This document shows positions 21,401 to 32,900 of a stretch of DNA of 64,000 nucleotides, in pieces (the first letter of the stretch is position 1; the number at the start of each line of letters is the position of its first letter). The stretch lies in assembly GCA_963693305.1 (NCBI GenBank), contig OY855904.1:19585496-19649495 (forward strand), written 5' to 3'. The position numbers and the translations under genes were made by a program. Origin of the DNA: Meandrina meandrites. Lineage: Eukaryota > Cnidaria > Anthozoa > Scleractinia > Meandrinidae. Under the pieces are notes generated by a model. It was given only the letters and a program-made list of their open reading frames with translations. It had not been told where the DNA came from and searched no databases.

Positions 21401-24400
21401 AAAACCCAGGAATAGAGTAGCCGACTGCATCAACAAGGTTTGAAAGGATCTTTCACTTGTTACTTCAATTTAGGGGAAATAGTAGCCAACACTTTTCGTT
21501 GGCCGTCGGTGCTTATTGAAAGCACTGCATGTGCACTTTATTCTTGTGTAATCACACCCAGATTTCCCTTGTGTATATCAGTGGCGCATATAAAAGAAGT
21601 ATAGATAAACATTACGTCGGCTTCGATTTACTACGAAATACAAAATTTATTCAAAATGGTCAATAAAAGTTAAGGTGAAATGTAAGACTGCGTCTTGGGT
21701 CATATTTTTTGCTGTCCAGAGCTGCGTAAGGTGTCATTTTGTGAGATCATTTATTGACTGATAGAACAAAAAGAGAAGAGAGAACAAGGCAGGCAGCTTG
21801 ACAGGCAGCAGCCATGATCTTGTCCAGTTCAAGCTCAAACTGATACCAAACCATCAAAATTCTCACCTTGAAAACACCAGCATCTGATTTGCTAGAAATT
21901 TCTTCATGCCTGTGCCAGATTAGAGCTTCATTCTTCGAAACTTTTCCAAGAAAAGCAATCCTAAGTAGCTTTCTCAACATGATTGATGCCAGATTCTCAA
22001 CATGGAATTTGAAGCATGTGAGTCAATTCAAATCTACCAATCAGCGCATTGCTACCTTTGCACCTACCAGTGGTTGCGGTTCAGGTCAGCAAAAAAATAC
22101 GACGCAAGACTCATTATTTTAACATTTTATCTTAACTTTTATTGAATCATTTAGAGTAAACTTTGTATTTTGTAGTAAATCGAAACCAACATCCTCCATA
22201 TATGCCACTGATATACACAAACATAGGGTGGTTTGCCTGTGGTGAAATGGTTACACACATACATTGTAAATGTTCACCTCACATAAACAACATCTGTTTT
22301 TCATTTTTTTTTCAGAATATGTTATTGCTAGAGTTGATGACATAGTGAACTGGGCTCGTAGGGTAAGCTTTCAAAACTGATGTACATGTACATTGCAAAA
22401 GCGCATGTCATGTTAATGTGTTTTTCTTCAAAGAATATGTTGTTTTAATTAATGGTGATTATTTACATTGATTTCATGGATCACTTATATCACTTTAAGG
22501 TCCATGCACATGTCCACAAGTGCTTTTTTTTAATTTTCTACCTTGTGGTTATCCATGTACCAAAATTACTTAAGTAATATGACTGTTGTACGTGTAGCAT
22601 CTGCAACTAACCAGATACAGATAACGGTTCTGTGCGACATATTTCTAGTCGCTTGTAGTACAATAGGCTTATACTGTGCTCACTTGCTACACATCAGTGC
22701 TCTAAAAGTTTCTTTCTTTTTTAAAGGGCTCTTTGTGGCCGATGACATTTGGCCTTGCCTGTTGTGCTGTTGAAATGATGCATTTTGCTGCACCAAGGTA
22801 CATCTTAATAATATTATAGATTCAATTTATATTGGTGGCTATGTACATGTACAATTCTTATTCAACAATGAGACACGGATTAGTTGCCGCCAACCAAGAC
22901 AAATACAAATTATACATGTACACTGTACATGTTGCAATATGAACATGTATGTTCCACCACTGAAGGCATGGTGATCAAATGGTTAGTGTGCTGGACTCCA
23001 GACACAGAGCAGGGCTGTAGCTAGCAAGAGGCAAGACAAGGCACTTGTCGTCAAGTTTTTAATTTTCTGGGGTGGGGGGTGAGGGAGTGGACATGTCCCT
23101 AGACCCCCCTAGTGGCTTGTGCCTTTGTCAATCTCAGATCTTGCCTCATCTATCCCAAAAGTCTGGCTATGGCCCCCAAAAGGGCCAGGTTTGATCCAGG
23201 CCAGGGTTCCTTGTTGTATTGTATTCTTGGGCAAGACATTTTACTGTTACAGTTTACAATCTTTGAGTCAAAAAACTACATGTACAATGAAAGAGTTGTG
23301 TAAGCTACATTGTAGATAATTTTGGCAAATTTAGTATAGAGTTTCCTTTCATGCAGTACCTAAAATTTTGTTGTTTTTCCATAGATACGACATGGACAGG
23401 TTTGGAGTTGTGTTTAGGGCAAGCCCAGTAAGTAGAATAAGCTAACGTTTCTTGTTCACAACAAACTGAAGTTACATGTACACTGTAGGTTATGATATAA
23501 CAAAAAATTAACCCAAATTGGATGTGCATGCGAATTATCATATCTGCAGGAGGCATGGTGGCCTAATGGTTAGTGTGAGGTGATTGTGATATGTTCAATG
23601 CTGCGTGCAACATTGCATTGGACTAGATGCTTACATGTGCATGTACTGTAGATATGATGGTAATTGAGATGCTGAAAAGGCTGCTTTGGAGAATGCCATT
23701 TTCCTGCCAAATTATAATAGGTTATGTGTGGTGTATTGTCTTATTGTCTCATTACACAATTAATGTAGGAGCAAGTATTTTGAATATGGTGTGGATGCAT
23801 GGTAATTGTTTAATTTTTAAAACTTTCAATTTGTTTAGCGCCAAGCTGATGTGATGATTGTCGCTGGAACTCTGACAAACAAAATGGCTCCAGCTTTGAG
23901 AAAGGTAATAGAATGGTGTGGCAATTACTTATATGTCAATGCAAGATACCATGTTCAATGTACTCTTGTAGTTGATTTTGATGTGATCATGTTATTGTAC
24001 ATCAGTACTATACAGCATTCGACAAGTGCTACCTGTACATGTACAAGAGGGAGTTTTGAGATACCTTGATATTGCAAATAATCAAACATGTACATGTATC
24101 ATCCACACTTAAAACAAAACATAGCATCAATATCTGGGATTTCAAAATGTTTTGAAGTAGGTATCAGTGACTGGAAGAGTAGGCAGCCGTGCCAAGTTAG
24201 CTTGTTTGTTGCGAGGTGATTGCTATGACCAGAGTAACCGGCAACATATAATCAAGTAGCCTGCAGAACTCAGGCAGCAAACTGTCAGAACTACCTGACA
24301 AAATGTTTGTAACCTGGGATCTCCATAATTATACATTAAATGAAGCTTGTAAAATCCATGCAGACGTCATTAGCTCTAACCATCCCACCCAGGCAATACT

Positions 24401-26697
24401 CCTTCAAGCAGTTAGTTCATGGTATGGAAACCAGGATAAATGTGCTCCAGCAGTGTGTGCTGCTAGTGATGTATCTCTCAAGTGTGACTTTACATGTACA
24501 TACATGTTCCTTTTAACTTGTTGGAATCTCTCTGAGCAGTATTCAACACAAAATAATTTATATTTTTAGGTATATGACCAGATGCCTGAACCACGCTGGG
24601 TTATCTCCATGGGAAGGTACGACAAAGTCTACATGTACCTTTGTTGTGAATGGTTTTGCAAATATACTTATGGCTTTTCATTTTTCAATGGTCATTGTAT
24701 TTCCACCTAAAAGTACATTCTTACACTACCATTTCCTTCAGGTTATTCCTTTGTGCAGTGTACATACACATAAAGTAACAACAATCACTGCACTGACTCA
24801 TTTTATTTTAAATGACCTTGCATTATTACATGTATATGTTGTGGTTTAAATTTTTCTTTGGTTTAAAATTTTTCAAACCAGTTTGAATTTTAGTTTCCAT
24901 TGTCTTGTATTGATTATCATAATCTGAAACAAAGGAAAATAAAAATCAAACTGGTTTGAAAAATTTTAAACCAATGAAATATTTAAACCACAACATATAT
25001 TTAATATTGAAATGGAGTGTTGGAAACCTCCATCTATTTTTAGATTGCACATACATGTACAGTCATGTAAGTGGGGGAATATTTGCTTCCTTTTCACATC
25101 TTTATATGTATGTTCCTACATGTACAAGCACTCTCAAATTTGTCATGTTAGCAAACACAAGTTATCAGCATGCGCCATGTTTCTTAGTAGCTTCACTGTT
25201 GAAAACCACAAACTTAGGCAATTCTCAAAGAGTGAACTGCATTGAAAATAGCTTCAAAGTGCTTGTTCCTCAACTGCACTATGTTGCTTTATAGAGCAAC
25301 TAAAAAATTTTTGACACTGACGAAAGGTGTCAAATTCCTCACCACTGAATGTTAATTTTTTTGGAACATACAGGTGACAAGTGACTCCAGTCTATTTTTG
25401 TTTATCATCAGCTTTGAACTTGAAATTGGCAGAGTAACAACCCTTTATTGGCAAAATCATGCAACATAACAAACAAACATGATTTTTAGGCATTATAAAT
25501 GATACTTTCGTTCACTTTATTTTGAGATAAAGTTATCTTGAAAAATGCGGGGCTGGCATTTTTCAAGTTAACCAAAATGCAATCTGTTTAATTATGTGGC
25601 AAGGCAGTCTTGAGGAAAATCTGACCATTGTGATTGGTTCTTTCTTGGTTGGGTTTTGCCACACAGACCATTTCCATGGAAACAGTCATAAGCCACATAT
25701 TTTTTTATTTTCGAAAGCCCTCAAATTTAAAATTTGCAACTAAAATGAGTGCAATGCAGTAAATCACTTACTAACCTAGCTTGCTTGAGCCGCACTGGGG
25801 ATTGTTGGCCCTTGGTCATGTTTGTGTGGACATTGCTGCACTCGGTCCGTACTGCCACAAGCTCAGGCCAACAATGCCCAGTACGGCTCTAGCACTCGCT
25901 TAGAAAGAGGTTAATCTTCTCCAGTTTTGTCCATCAATTTTGCTTTTCTGTGTTTCTGTTGAGTTCTTCTACAGCCTTAAAGGGGCACTATCACGGCTGA
26001 AATATCATATTTTATAAGAATGGGCTGTAGCTTGCTATAAATTGTACTTAATTGTCTTGCAATAGGAAGAAAAAAAGGCTTACAGTGGTAAATGCAAAGA
26101 AATATCAACTAAGAGGAAACAGTGACTAACAAAATGTTCAAAATTTCACCAGAATGGCAGCTTTGAATTCTGGACATCCTGTCCAAAAATCAATCGCAAT
26201 CCACTTCCATCCTTGCAATCCTGTACTTCTTCCTCAAAATAACTGTTCTATCCTGTTTTGTGGGATCTATTTGTCAAATTTATTCATGTATTTGGTGGCA
26301 TTTGGAAATATACTGAGGAAATTAGAAAATAGAAATTTCTATGATCAGCCGTGATAGTGCCCCTTTAAGCCGTTATTGTGATATTTTGAAACAAATTCAA
26401 TAACCAGCTAGGGGAGCGGGACAGATGTACACAGGTTATAACCAGCTGGTCAGTGCTGAAATCGCCTTAAATTACACATTATTGATGTGTTGTTATTTTG
26501 GTGTTGACAGTTGCGCTAATGGAGGTGGCTACTATCACTACTCATACTCAGTTGTCCGCGGCTGCGACAGGATTGTACCAGTGGATATCTATGTCCCTGG
26601 CTGCCCTCCTACAGCCGAGGCACTGCTGTATGGAGTTCTGCAGTTACAGAAGAAGATTCGCCGCAGCAAGCCCATCAGGATGTGGTACCGCAAGTGA
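18491..26697 (+). CDS. NDUFS7: NADH dehydrogenase iron-sulfur subunit 7, complex I PSST (9 exons)
   Basis: Exons are 18491-18512, 18879-18951, 19602-19681, 22316-22362, 22727-22797, 23385-23427, 23839-23904, 24570-24616 and 26511-26697. The 636 bases encode 211 aa (human 213), with every junction in phase. Residues 1 to about 45 form an Arg-containing, acid-poor mitochondrial presequence. The mature part, from [16 protein letters not shown] on, matches NDUFS7 almost residue for residue. It includes [69 protein letters not shown] and [14 protein letters not shown]. Cysteines 86, 87, 151 and 181 are the ligands of cluster N2, which passes electrons to ubiquinone in the Q module of complex I on the matrix side. 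The first three small exons were chosen because they alone link the ATG to EYV in phase. Just past the stop is a GTGAGT, so the 3' UTR may be spliced. Confidence 0.96.
19012..19260 (-). pseudogene. GIY-YIG endonuclease fragment of a Penelope-like retroelement
   Basis: The minus-strand frame contains [17 protein letters not shown], then [18 protein letters not shown] and [11 protein letters not shown], ending at a stop near 19012. The Cys pairs, the YKI...YIGET core and the conserved Arg and His are those of the GIY-YIG domain at the C terminus of Penelope-like elements. No reverse transcriptase is seen beside it, so it is a 5'-truncated relic. It lies in intron 2 of NDUFS7, antisense to the gene. 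Confidence 0.75.
19793..20172. mobile_element. 380-bp MITE flanked by TTAA
   Basis: It is flanked by TTAA at 19789-19792 and 20173-20176. The ends are inverted repeats, aggtccaccttcatccaaa against aggccaccttcacccaaaa. The TTAA target site is typical of piggyBac-type elements. It lies in intron 3 of NDUFS7. Reading frames across it are chance. Confidence 0.75.
20373..21529. mobile_element. Nested non-autonomous elements (hAT-like ends)
   Basis: The outer ends cagggg...tttcaataa (20373) and ttattgaaagcactg (to about 21525) are inverted. A second pair lies just inside: gggtttttaataaga (20419) and tcttattgaaaaccc (about 21407). The motif gtaggcggc recurs near both ends. This suggests one family inserted in, or duplicated beside, a relative. 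It lies in NDUFS7 intron 3. Confidence 0.55.
24835..24997. mobile_element. 163-bp fold-back MITE
   Basis: The ends tatgttgtggtttaaat and atttaaaccacaacata are exact inverses, and pairing continues inward through tttggtttaaaatttttcaa with small gaps. It is intronic in NDUFS7 (intron 8). The RNA would form one long hairpin. Confidence 0.75.
25531..25572. repeat. Short palindrome
   Basis: The arms cttgaaaaatgc and gcatttttcaag flank the 7-base centre ggggctg, within gttatcttg...caagttaac. Intronic in NDUFS7; probably a solo end of a fold-back element. Confidence 0.6.
25771..25913. mobile_element. Fold-back element of about 140 bp
   Basis: The arms gccgcactggggattgttggcc and ggccaacaatgcccagtacggc pair with two mismatches, and the tips taacct and aggtta are also inverted. 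Intronic in NDUFS7. Confidence 0.6.
25981..26364. mobile_element. 384-bp MITE flanked by TTAA
   Basis: The 20-bp perfect terminal inverted repeat aggggcactatcacggctga is flanked on both sides by TTAA (25977-25980, 26365-26368). This is the target-site signature of piggyBac-type transposition. Its right end is about 146 bp upstream of the last NDUFS7 exon. The size nearly equals the other TTAA element in the same gene (19793-20172), but the ends differ. Confidence 0.85.
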
Positions 26698-26904
26698 GGT
26701 GAGTAGAAGGGTTTTACCACCCAGCGTTGAAACTGGTGGAAGTGGGATTACTGGCTTGTAGGTCGATGGAATTGACTGTTAAATTGGTGTATAACTGAAG
26801 TACTTAGTCTACAAGCCTGCGATTACCAGCCAGTGATGAGACAATAATTGCGTTCGACGATAGGAGAACGCAACCCTAATCTTGTGTAGCTAAGAAAAAT
26901 CGAG

Positions 26905-27235
26905 ATTTCGTTTCTTCTGCAATTTGCCTCGCTTTCGTTTCTTCTGCATTTTGCCTCGCTTTCGTTTCTTCTGCAATTTGCCTCGCTTTCGTTTCTTCTG
27001 CATTTTGCCTCGCTTTCGTTTCTTCTGCATTTGCCTCGCTTTCGTTTCTTCTGCATTTTGCCTCGCTTTCGTTTCTTCTGCAATTTGCCTCGCTTTCGTT
27101 TCTTCTGCAATTGCCTCGCTTTCGTTTCTTCTGCAGTTTGCCTCGCTTTCGTTTCTTCTGCATTTTGCCTCGCTTTCGTTTCTTCTGCATTTTGCCTCGC
27201 TTTCGTTTCTTCTGCATTTGCCTCGCTTTCGTTAT
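26905..27235. repeat. Minisatellite, about 13 copies of a 25-27-bp unit
   Basis: The unit is tttgcctcgctttcgtttct followed by tctgca, repeated head to tail with one- or two-base length differences (caattt, cattt, caa). All long frames here (Lys/Arg-rich on minus, Phe/Ala-rich on plus) come from this repeat. It lies just downstream of the NDUFS7 stop codon, probably in an intron of its 3' UTR. Confidence 0.9.
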
Positions 27236-27905
27236 TGGCCTCAGCTTGACGATCTCACTCGAGTGGCGTCGGTGGTACCTTACATGTATTTCGATCATGC
27301 AACCATTGTCGACAGAGCGAGGGATTGGCTTGGCACTCTAGGCGAGACCTAACGCGGGCAATGAGCGTATTGACATACACCTGTACCATCAATTCGCAAG
27401 TCTTTCGCGTGATTCGATCTTTCGAGCTTTGTGACGTTTGCTATCGTAGCACGCGCCAATTAGTGAACCGGAAAAAAAAGCCGTTACGGCCTTTATGACA
27501 TTTGAAACTGATGAAGACCGCATGGGGAAAATAACATTTTTTCACGCAAGGCAAGTTACAAGTAGCACGTTGTTCATCAATGGCGAGCATATCGAACGCA
27601 CTACATAATCTACGATTACTCCTAGTTATTAACATTCAGTAAATTTGGCATTTTGACCCGTGAAAGTTTAGCCTTGCATGCCAAATTGACCAGGGACATT
27701 CTGAAACAAAATCTCAAACTTTATGCAAGATTCATTTTATTTCAATAAAAAAGTACACTTAAACACAATCTCATGATGCCTAACACTAGACGTAAAATAA
27801 TGTAAGAGTTCTTTTTGCGGAGAAACAATACAACAGTGCAATAAACATGTAGACATATTTTACCACACAAGTGTAGAGTGCTTTTCGCGCGTTCTGATTG
27901 GTTAA

Positions 27906-27942
27906 CTCGGAGGTGATTAGCAAAGTACTATTCACCTCCGAG
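27906..27942. repeat. Hairpin of a dispersed fold-back element
   Basis: ctcggaggtga pairs with ttcacctccgag around a loop of about 14 bases. The flanking 'gattggtt' resembles ends of fold-back elements seen elsewhere in this window. Confidence 0.5.
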
Positions 27943-28285
27943 CAGCAGAAGTGAATCACCACTTCGGTGAATAATTGTTAATTTGTTATGTATGATGTTG
28001 TCTGACCAGACAAACTTCTTGCCTGGCGAAAATTACCCCTTGACTGACAAATGACATGCATGCTTCGTTTACTGTATTTTCTTTTATACTGGGCAGAGAA
28101 AAGCCAAACAGGCTATAATTAACAGAGGAACAGGGATGGTTACAAAACTGGACGAGGTTTTGACGGATTTCTAACGAGGAACAAAATAAAATAATTGAAA
28201 ATCTTAATTTTTTAAAATGCGTCATCTGCGTAACAACTTTTTTTTAATTTTAATTAATATATAGTTATGTTTTTTTTAATTGCAG

Positions 28286-28620
28286 GCTACGTTTTGGGTC
28301 CTATTGATCCTGTACTACACGATTATCAGTTTAAAAATCAATTTTTGTTATTGTAAATACAAGCACTCGTTGTCTGTTATCAACAGGCGTTGTTAATGGC
28401 TTTGCTGTTATCGTTATGTAATGTAGACATTTCCTCCTGTAATGTCCATGTCAAGGATGTCGTGTTAATGAAAAAAAAGCACATATCAAGATTTCACTTG
28501 CTGATTATGGCGGGCTTACTGAAATGGGAAAAAAAGTTGCTATATTAATTTTGTACGTGACAGTTTAGAATTGCGCAATGCAAGTGTGTCAATTGGTGGA
28601 TAAAGAAGTGTTATAATAAA
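28286..28620 (+). other. Possible 3' UTR exon of NDUFS7
   Basis: A strong acceptor (tttttttaattgcag) ends at 28285, and an AATAAA lies at 28615-28620. Together with the GTGAGT three bases after the NDUFS7 stop codon, this suggests a terminal non-coding exon. No coding frame is supported, and a transcript would decide. Confidence 0.4.
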
Positions 28621-28944
28621 TAATTGACTTGACTAGTCATGTGTTTTGTACATTTTCATTATCTAAAACGACAGGCTTTTCGCTTTTTTAAGCGAGTCTA
28701 GAGGCTTAAACTCATTTTCTCTTGCAAATTTCATGCATTCGCAGCGAAAAATGTCTGGCTAAAGATATGGCTCGCGTGGATGATCGCCAACCCTGAATTT
28801 GCTCCGCCTGTAAGTGGCACATAGCTTACTGCTTTAGGTCCAAACTCGAAGCATTGTTTTTTGACCACATTTTTTCTAACAGTTTGATAGCAGTCATACT
28901 ACTGTTACCAGCGCTCAGTTTCCTTTAAGATGGCCGGAAGGACT

Positions 28945-29994
28945 TTACAAGGTAGAAACAGAAAGCTTCCGTTTTGAATCGCTCAAGTTTCCCTTCTCTG
29001 TTTGTGCGGTCTCGAAGGGAATACTAAAGTTGGAAGGTTTCTTGAGTGAGGAATTGACTTCCTCATTTGTGTCTCCAGCCAGTGTCAAGCGAGACTTGCA
29101 TCCGGACATCATAATCTTCAGCGCGTGACGAAAGCTGGGAAGGCGCCATGCGTACAAGAACGGATTAATGGCGGAATTGGAAATGACGGCCAAAAACGTT
29201 GAATCTCGCAACCAATGGATAGTTTCACAAGGACACTTTGTGCATAAATTCATGATGTAAATTAACAGGCATGGTGTCACGTAGCAAACTGCAAACAGAA
29301 TCAGAATCGAGGTAAACGTGCGAGTTAGTTTTTCTTCAAATAATGCCGCCTTCTGGTTGGCTGCAAACAGACCCTGTAAGCTGTCCTGGCGAATTCTCTT
29401 CCTGCGTTCAATAGTTTTGATAATCTTGAAATATGCGTAAATCAGGGTACACAGTGTAACTAGGATCACGACATTGGCGAACAAAAGCGAAAAGGCGCGA
29501 TAGCCCATCACAAAATATGGCGTTAAAAACCCGGGCGACAAAATCCATATCATGCCCGAAGCCAGAAATACTCTCGAGTGCTTTACACTTTGCCTGTACT
29601 TCAAAGGTTTGGAAATGGCATAGAACCGCTCGAGGGTTAATGCCAAAATGCTTAACACAGAAACCGTGCAGGGGAGAAAGTACAGCACTTGTAAAAGCCT
29701 TATTAAACCTGGCGAAGAAACAGATCTAGCTTCCATGAGGTGATAAACCACTGAAATCGGCTCCGTTGCCGCTCCAACGAGTAGATCTGTCAAGGCAAGG
29801 TTGAATATAAAGTACGTGAAAGGTGTGCGAAGGTTCTTTAACTGCGGTGGGCTTCTCAGAATGACCAGGCATACCAGGATGTTGCAAGGAACAGTCACAA
29901 GTGCTAACAGAACAGAGACTGCAGCGGTGAAGAGAGAGAGGGTCTTAGGAGCTGGCACCGCCGCGCAGTCATCATCACCTTCCAGCACAAACAT
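28945..29994 (-). CDS. Class A (rhodopsin-family) G protein-coupled receptor, intronless
   Basis: A single 349-aa frame with seven hydrophobic helices. Family landmarks: N38 in helix 1, LALTD with D70 in helix 2, L-E122-R123-F124 at the end of helix 3 in place of DRY, W150 in helix 4, P241 in helix 6, and N277-P-F-L-Y281 at the end of helix 7. The N terminus is only about 20 residues and has no signal peptide. The second extracellular loop is extremely short, and I see no Cys in it to form the usual disulfide; the CWxP motif of helix 6 is also absent (CYVTP). These traits occur in melanocortin/adenosine-like receptors and in the large cnidarian orphan expansions. The ligand cannot be named. 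The C-terminal tail is Ser/Lys-rich with possible phosphorylation sites. Lack of introns fits cnidarian receptor copies spread by duplication or retroposition. Confidence 0.92.
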   Translation of the reverse strand: MFVLEGDDDCAAVPAPKTLSLFTAAVSVLLALVTVPCNILVCLVILRSPPQLKNLRTPFTYFIFNLALTDLLVGAATEPISVVYHLMEARSVSSPGLIRLLQVLYFLPCTVSVLSILALTLERFYAISKPLKYRQSVKHSRVFLASGMIWILSPGFLTPYFVMGYRAFSLLFANVVILVTLCTLIYAYFKIIKTIERRKRIRQDSLQGLFAANQKAALFEEKLTRTFTSILILFAVCYVTPCLLIYIMNLCTKCPCETIHWLRDSTFLAVISNSAINPFLYAWRLPSFRHALKIMMSGCKSRLTLAGDTNEEVNSSLKKPSNFSIPFETAQTEKGNLSDSKRKLSVSTL

Positions 29995-29999
29995 GGCGT

Positions 30000-32900
30000 T
30001 CTGCTGGTGTACTGCTTGAGATTTGCCGTGGACTGTTACAGCTATTTAACGTATCCCCAGTTGCAAGACGTTTCCGAAAACTGCATCAAACGTTCCGTTG
30101 TCTTTTTGGTCTTCAGCTTCGTGTGTACTTTTCCGTTCGACTAAATCAACAAACTGTTTTCCCTGATATTCAGCTTCCGTTGTAATAAGCGAGTTTTCGC
30201 AAACGAGCCAGATTGTCAACGTGATATAAGTATCTTCAAAAGCAGGTTTCACTCCGGATGCAAGCTTCGAGCTAAAACATGTCCCATATACATTTCCCTG
30301 AGGCAATTTACAATTTTTCACGTCTGAATTGGACGTCTTTTAAAAGCCGTTTACTTAACAATCACAAAACGAAGTCGCGTTCATTATCGTTTTAACACAA
30401 GGCGTTTTTAAAAGTAGCGTAGAATAAGTACTTTTGCGGTGAAAAACTGTCATTTAAGAGCTTTCTGGTAACGTTTGCCAACACACTATCGGTTTGTAAA
30501 TCTATAAAAAGATTGTATCAGAATTGTCATTTCCAAAGGTTAGATTGCCCAGTGTTTGAAAACGTGCCGAAGATCAGGTTAGCCAAATTGCATGCAGTGC
30601 CTATGTCGCAATATGAATATGGATCAGACGAGCGCTTGATAGCGCTTTTAAGCCAGCTCGCCGACAAATCATGCTAAAAAGTATGATTACTTTTGGAAAC
30701 GTGATGCCATAATTCCACTTATTTTACTCCAATTAAAAATTTCGTTAATTAATTGAGAGCAGAATGCTACATTTCCTTTCTTGTAAGTGCCAACGTTTTC
30801 TCTCTGTGGGTATTTTGAGCGTTTACTTTTCAAACTTAATTTGTTGGTGTTTCAAAAGTGAAAACTTTCGACCAATTGGAGCGTAACATCTAATTTTGAT
30901 TGGCATTTCAGTCCATGTTACAGCAAATATCGTACAGCAGACATCCGTTAAAAGTAAAAACAGTGTAATTTGAAATATTATACCTTGGACTCTTGTCATT
31001 TTAATGTTATTGTAAGATCCACAAATTAAAATATTTAATTCACTCAAAGGGGGTTTCAGCCTCAAGCTAGAAGAATTTGAACCAGTTCTTAAGGTAATTT
31101 TTTTTTTATCGTGTACCGCAAGCTATTTTTGTCAACCAAAGAACTCAAATGTAATCATAAGCAAGCTTTGGTGTTGGCTTCTTTGATTATCAAGAAGATA
31201 AAAACGTACAGATATCATATAAAAAGCTGAACGCAGCTGCCCCATTTTTTCAACAAGATAATACCGTGTTTTTCCCCCCCCCAGAAACATCTCATTAACG
31301 TATTAATTAACAAGTGTATATAAAAACAGGGATTGGATCAACTACGCACTCGAAATAGAATGAAACTCTTCCTGAAATAAGCCTCCAGGCTATAAATACG
31401 TTACCGGGGCAGAAAAAGCGTGAACAGCGCCGTTTTTGGGAGCCGGTTTGAGGGTCACGTAATGCAATTTGTTTTTTTTTTCAAGAGTAGTTTCAAATGT
31501 TTCCTGTACACACTTTTTGTTGCCTATAGATATTGCAAACAAACGCAAATGATTCATCTTACATGAATTTCAATTTAAGTATATTTAAGATAAATGCTTC
31601 CGAAGTCTTTTGAACAAATGTAAGACAAGAAATGTTTCGGTAAAACAATTTTGTTTCGTGTAATTGGTCGCACGATATGTGTGGTGAAGCATCGTCTTTA
31701 TACCCAGTTATGCTTACCCAGTTCCTCTTTCTCTTTGGGAGTGATTCTTGGTAAGTCACAAAAGGCATTATGAAAAAGAAAAAAAAAGGAACAACGAAAC
31801 TTGAAAAGGCGACCAGATTTATCAATGCAACGAGCTTATGACAGCGGTGACTCGTGTCTGTTAAAGAAAACGAGTTGAAAAAGGAAAACAAGCTTTCTTT
31901 GGTATCGCAGCTGTCGCAGTCAAAATTAAACGAGGAACGAAGGGCCTGGAAACAGGCACAAGTGCCTGAGCATGCGCACAAATGATCTTTAGAGCAACCT
32001 CGCTTCCAATCTCGTTTCCAGCAGCCGCATTACCTTTATCCAGCGGAGCTTCCGATTCTCTAGTCCAAAGCCCTTTCATTGACCCTTCATTCGTTTTGCC
32101 ACTTAGCTCTGGGACGAGATTGCGTCGAGCGCTTATTTTTCGCCTCCAAGTGCTTATCTAAGTAGGGTGGAGCGAGAAGAGTTTATTTTTGCAACCGTCC
32201 CCTCCCTCACACCGTTACTTTCATGGATTTTTCTGTTATTGAAAACAAAGTTAAATCATGAAAGAACTGATGCTAGAAAAATACAGCATGAAATCGCGAT
32301 CTCGTGAGATGTTGAAAAAAAATTTGTTGTTGTCCCCTTTCTATCTCAATTTTATGAGTTTGTTTGTTTTCGTCGCTCGCTGTCACATCTTAACGTCCTT
32401 AGCGGCAGTACCTTGTGTAATGTATATATGTATACAATGTTTTGCGAGAAGTTAAACGTAGCGCTTTTTGAGCCGCACAGCAGTTCAAGTATCTCGCTAC
32501 AGTTGTGCGTTTCTTGCATTCATCTCTTCAGTGTCTTTCACTGAGTAAAAATCGGTTTATGATTTATTTCGAAGATGCCCACAAAAACCTCACTGCCCGG
32601 GTTCCTTGGGTAGATATTTTTGGCTGAGTTTGTTTTGATATCAGCTGTTATCATTTCCTCGGCGTGTTTTCCTTTCTCGCAACAACAATGCGTATTTGTT
32701 TAACAATCTCAGTATTCTGAGGTTGCTAAATTAATCTAATAGTAAGCGAAAACCTAATTCATTGCCTTAATATTAAAATAAATTGCATTTATAATACCGA
32801 ACCATGTTGCTCTGAAAATATAAGTTGCCAACAATTTTTTCAGAATGGTAATTATATGTGAAACATATTTATTGTCCTTTTGTTTGTGTTCACACTTTTT

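Noticed and set aside
26876..27352. Lys/Arg-rich and Phe/Ala-rich frames of up to 142 codons
   Set aside because: Both strands stay open only because the 26-bp minisatellite lacks stops in several frames.
30046..30321. 91-codon minus-strand frame before the GPCR
   Set aside because: No domain and no signal peptide; at most an upstream ORF in the 5' UTR.
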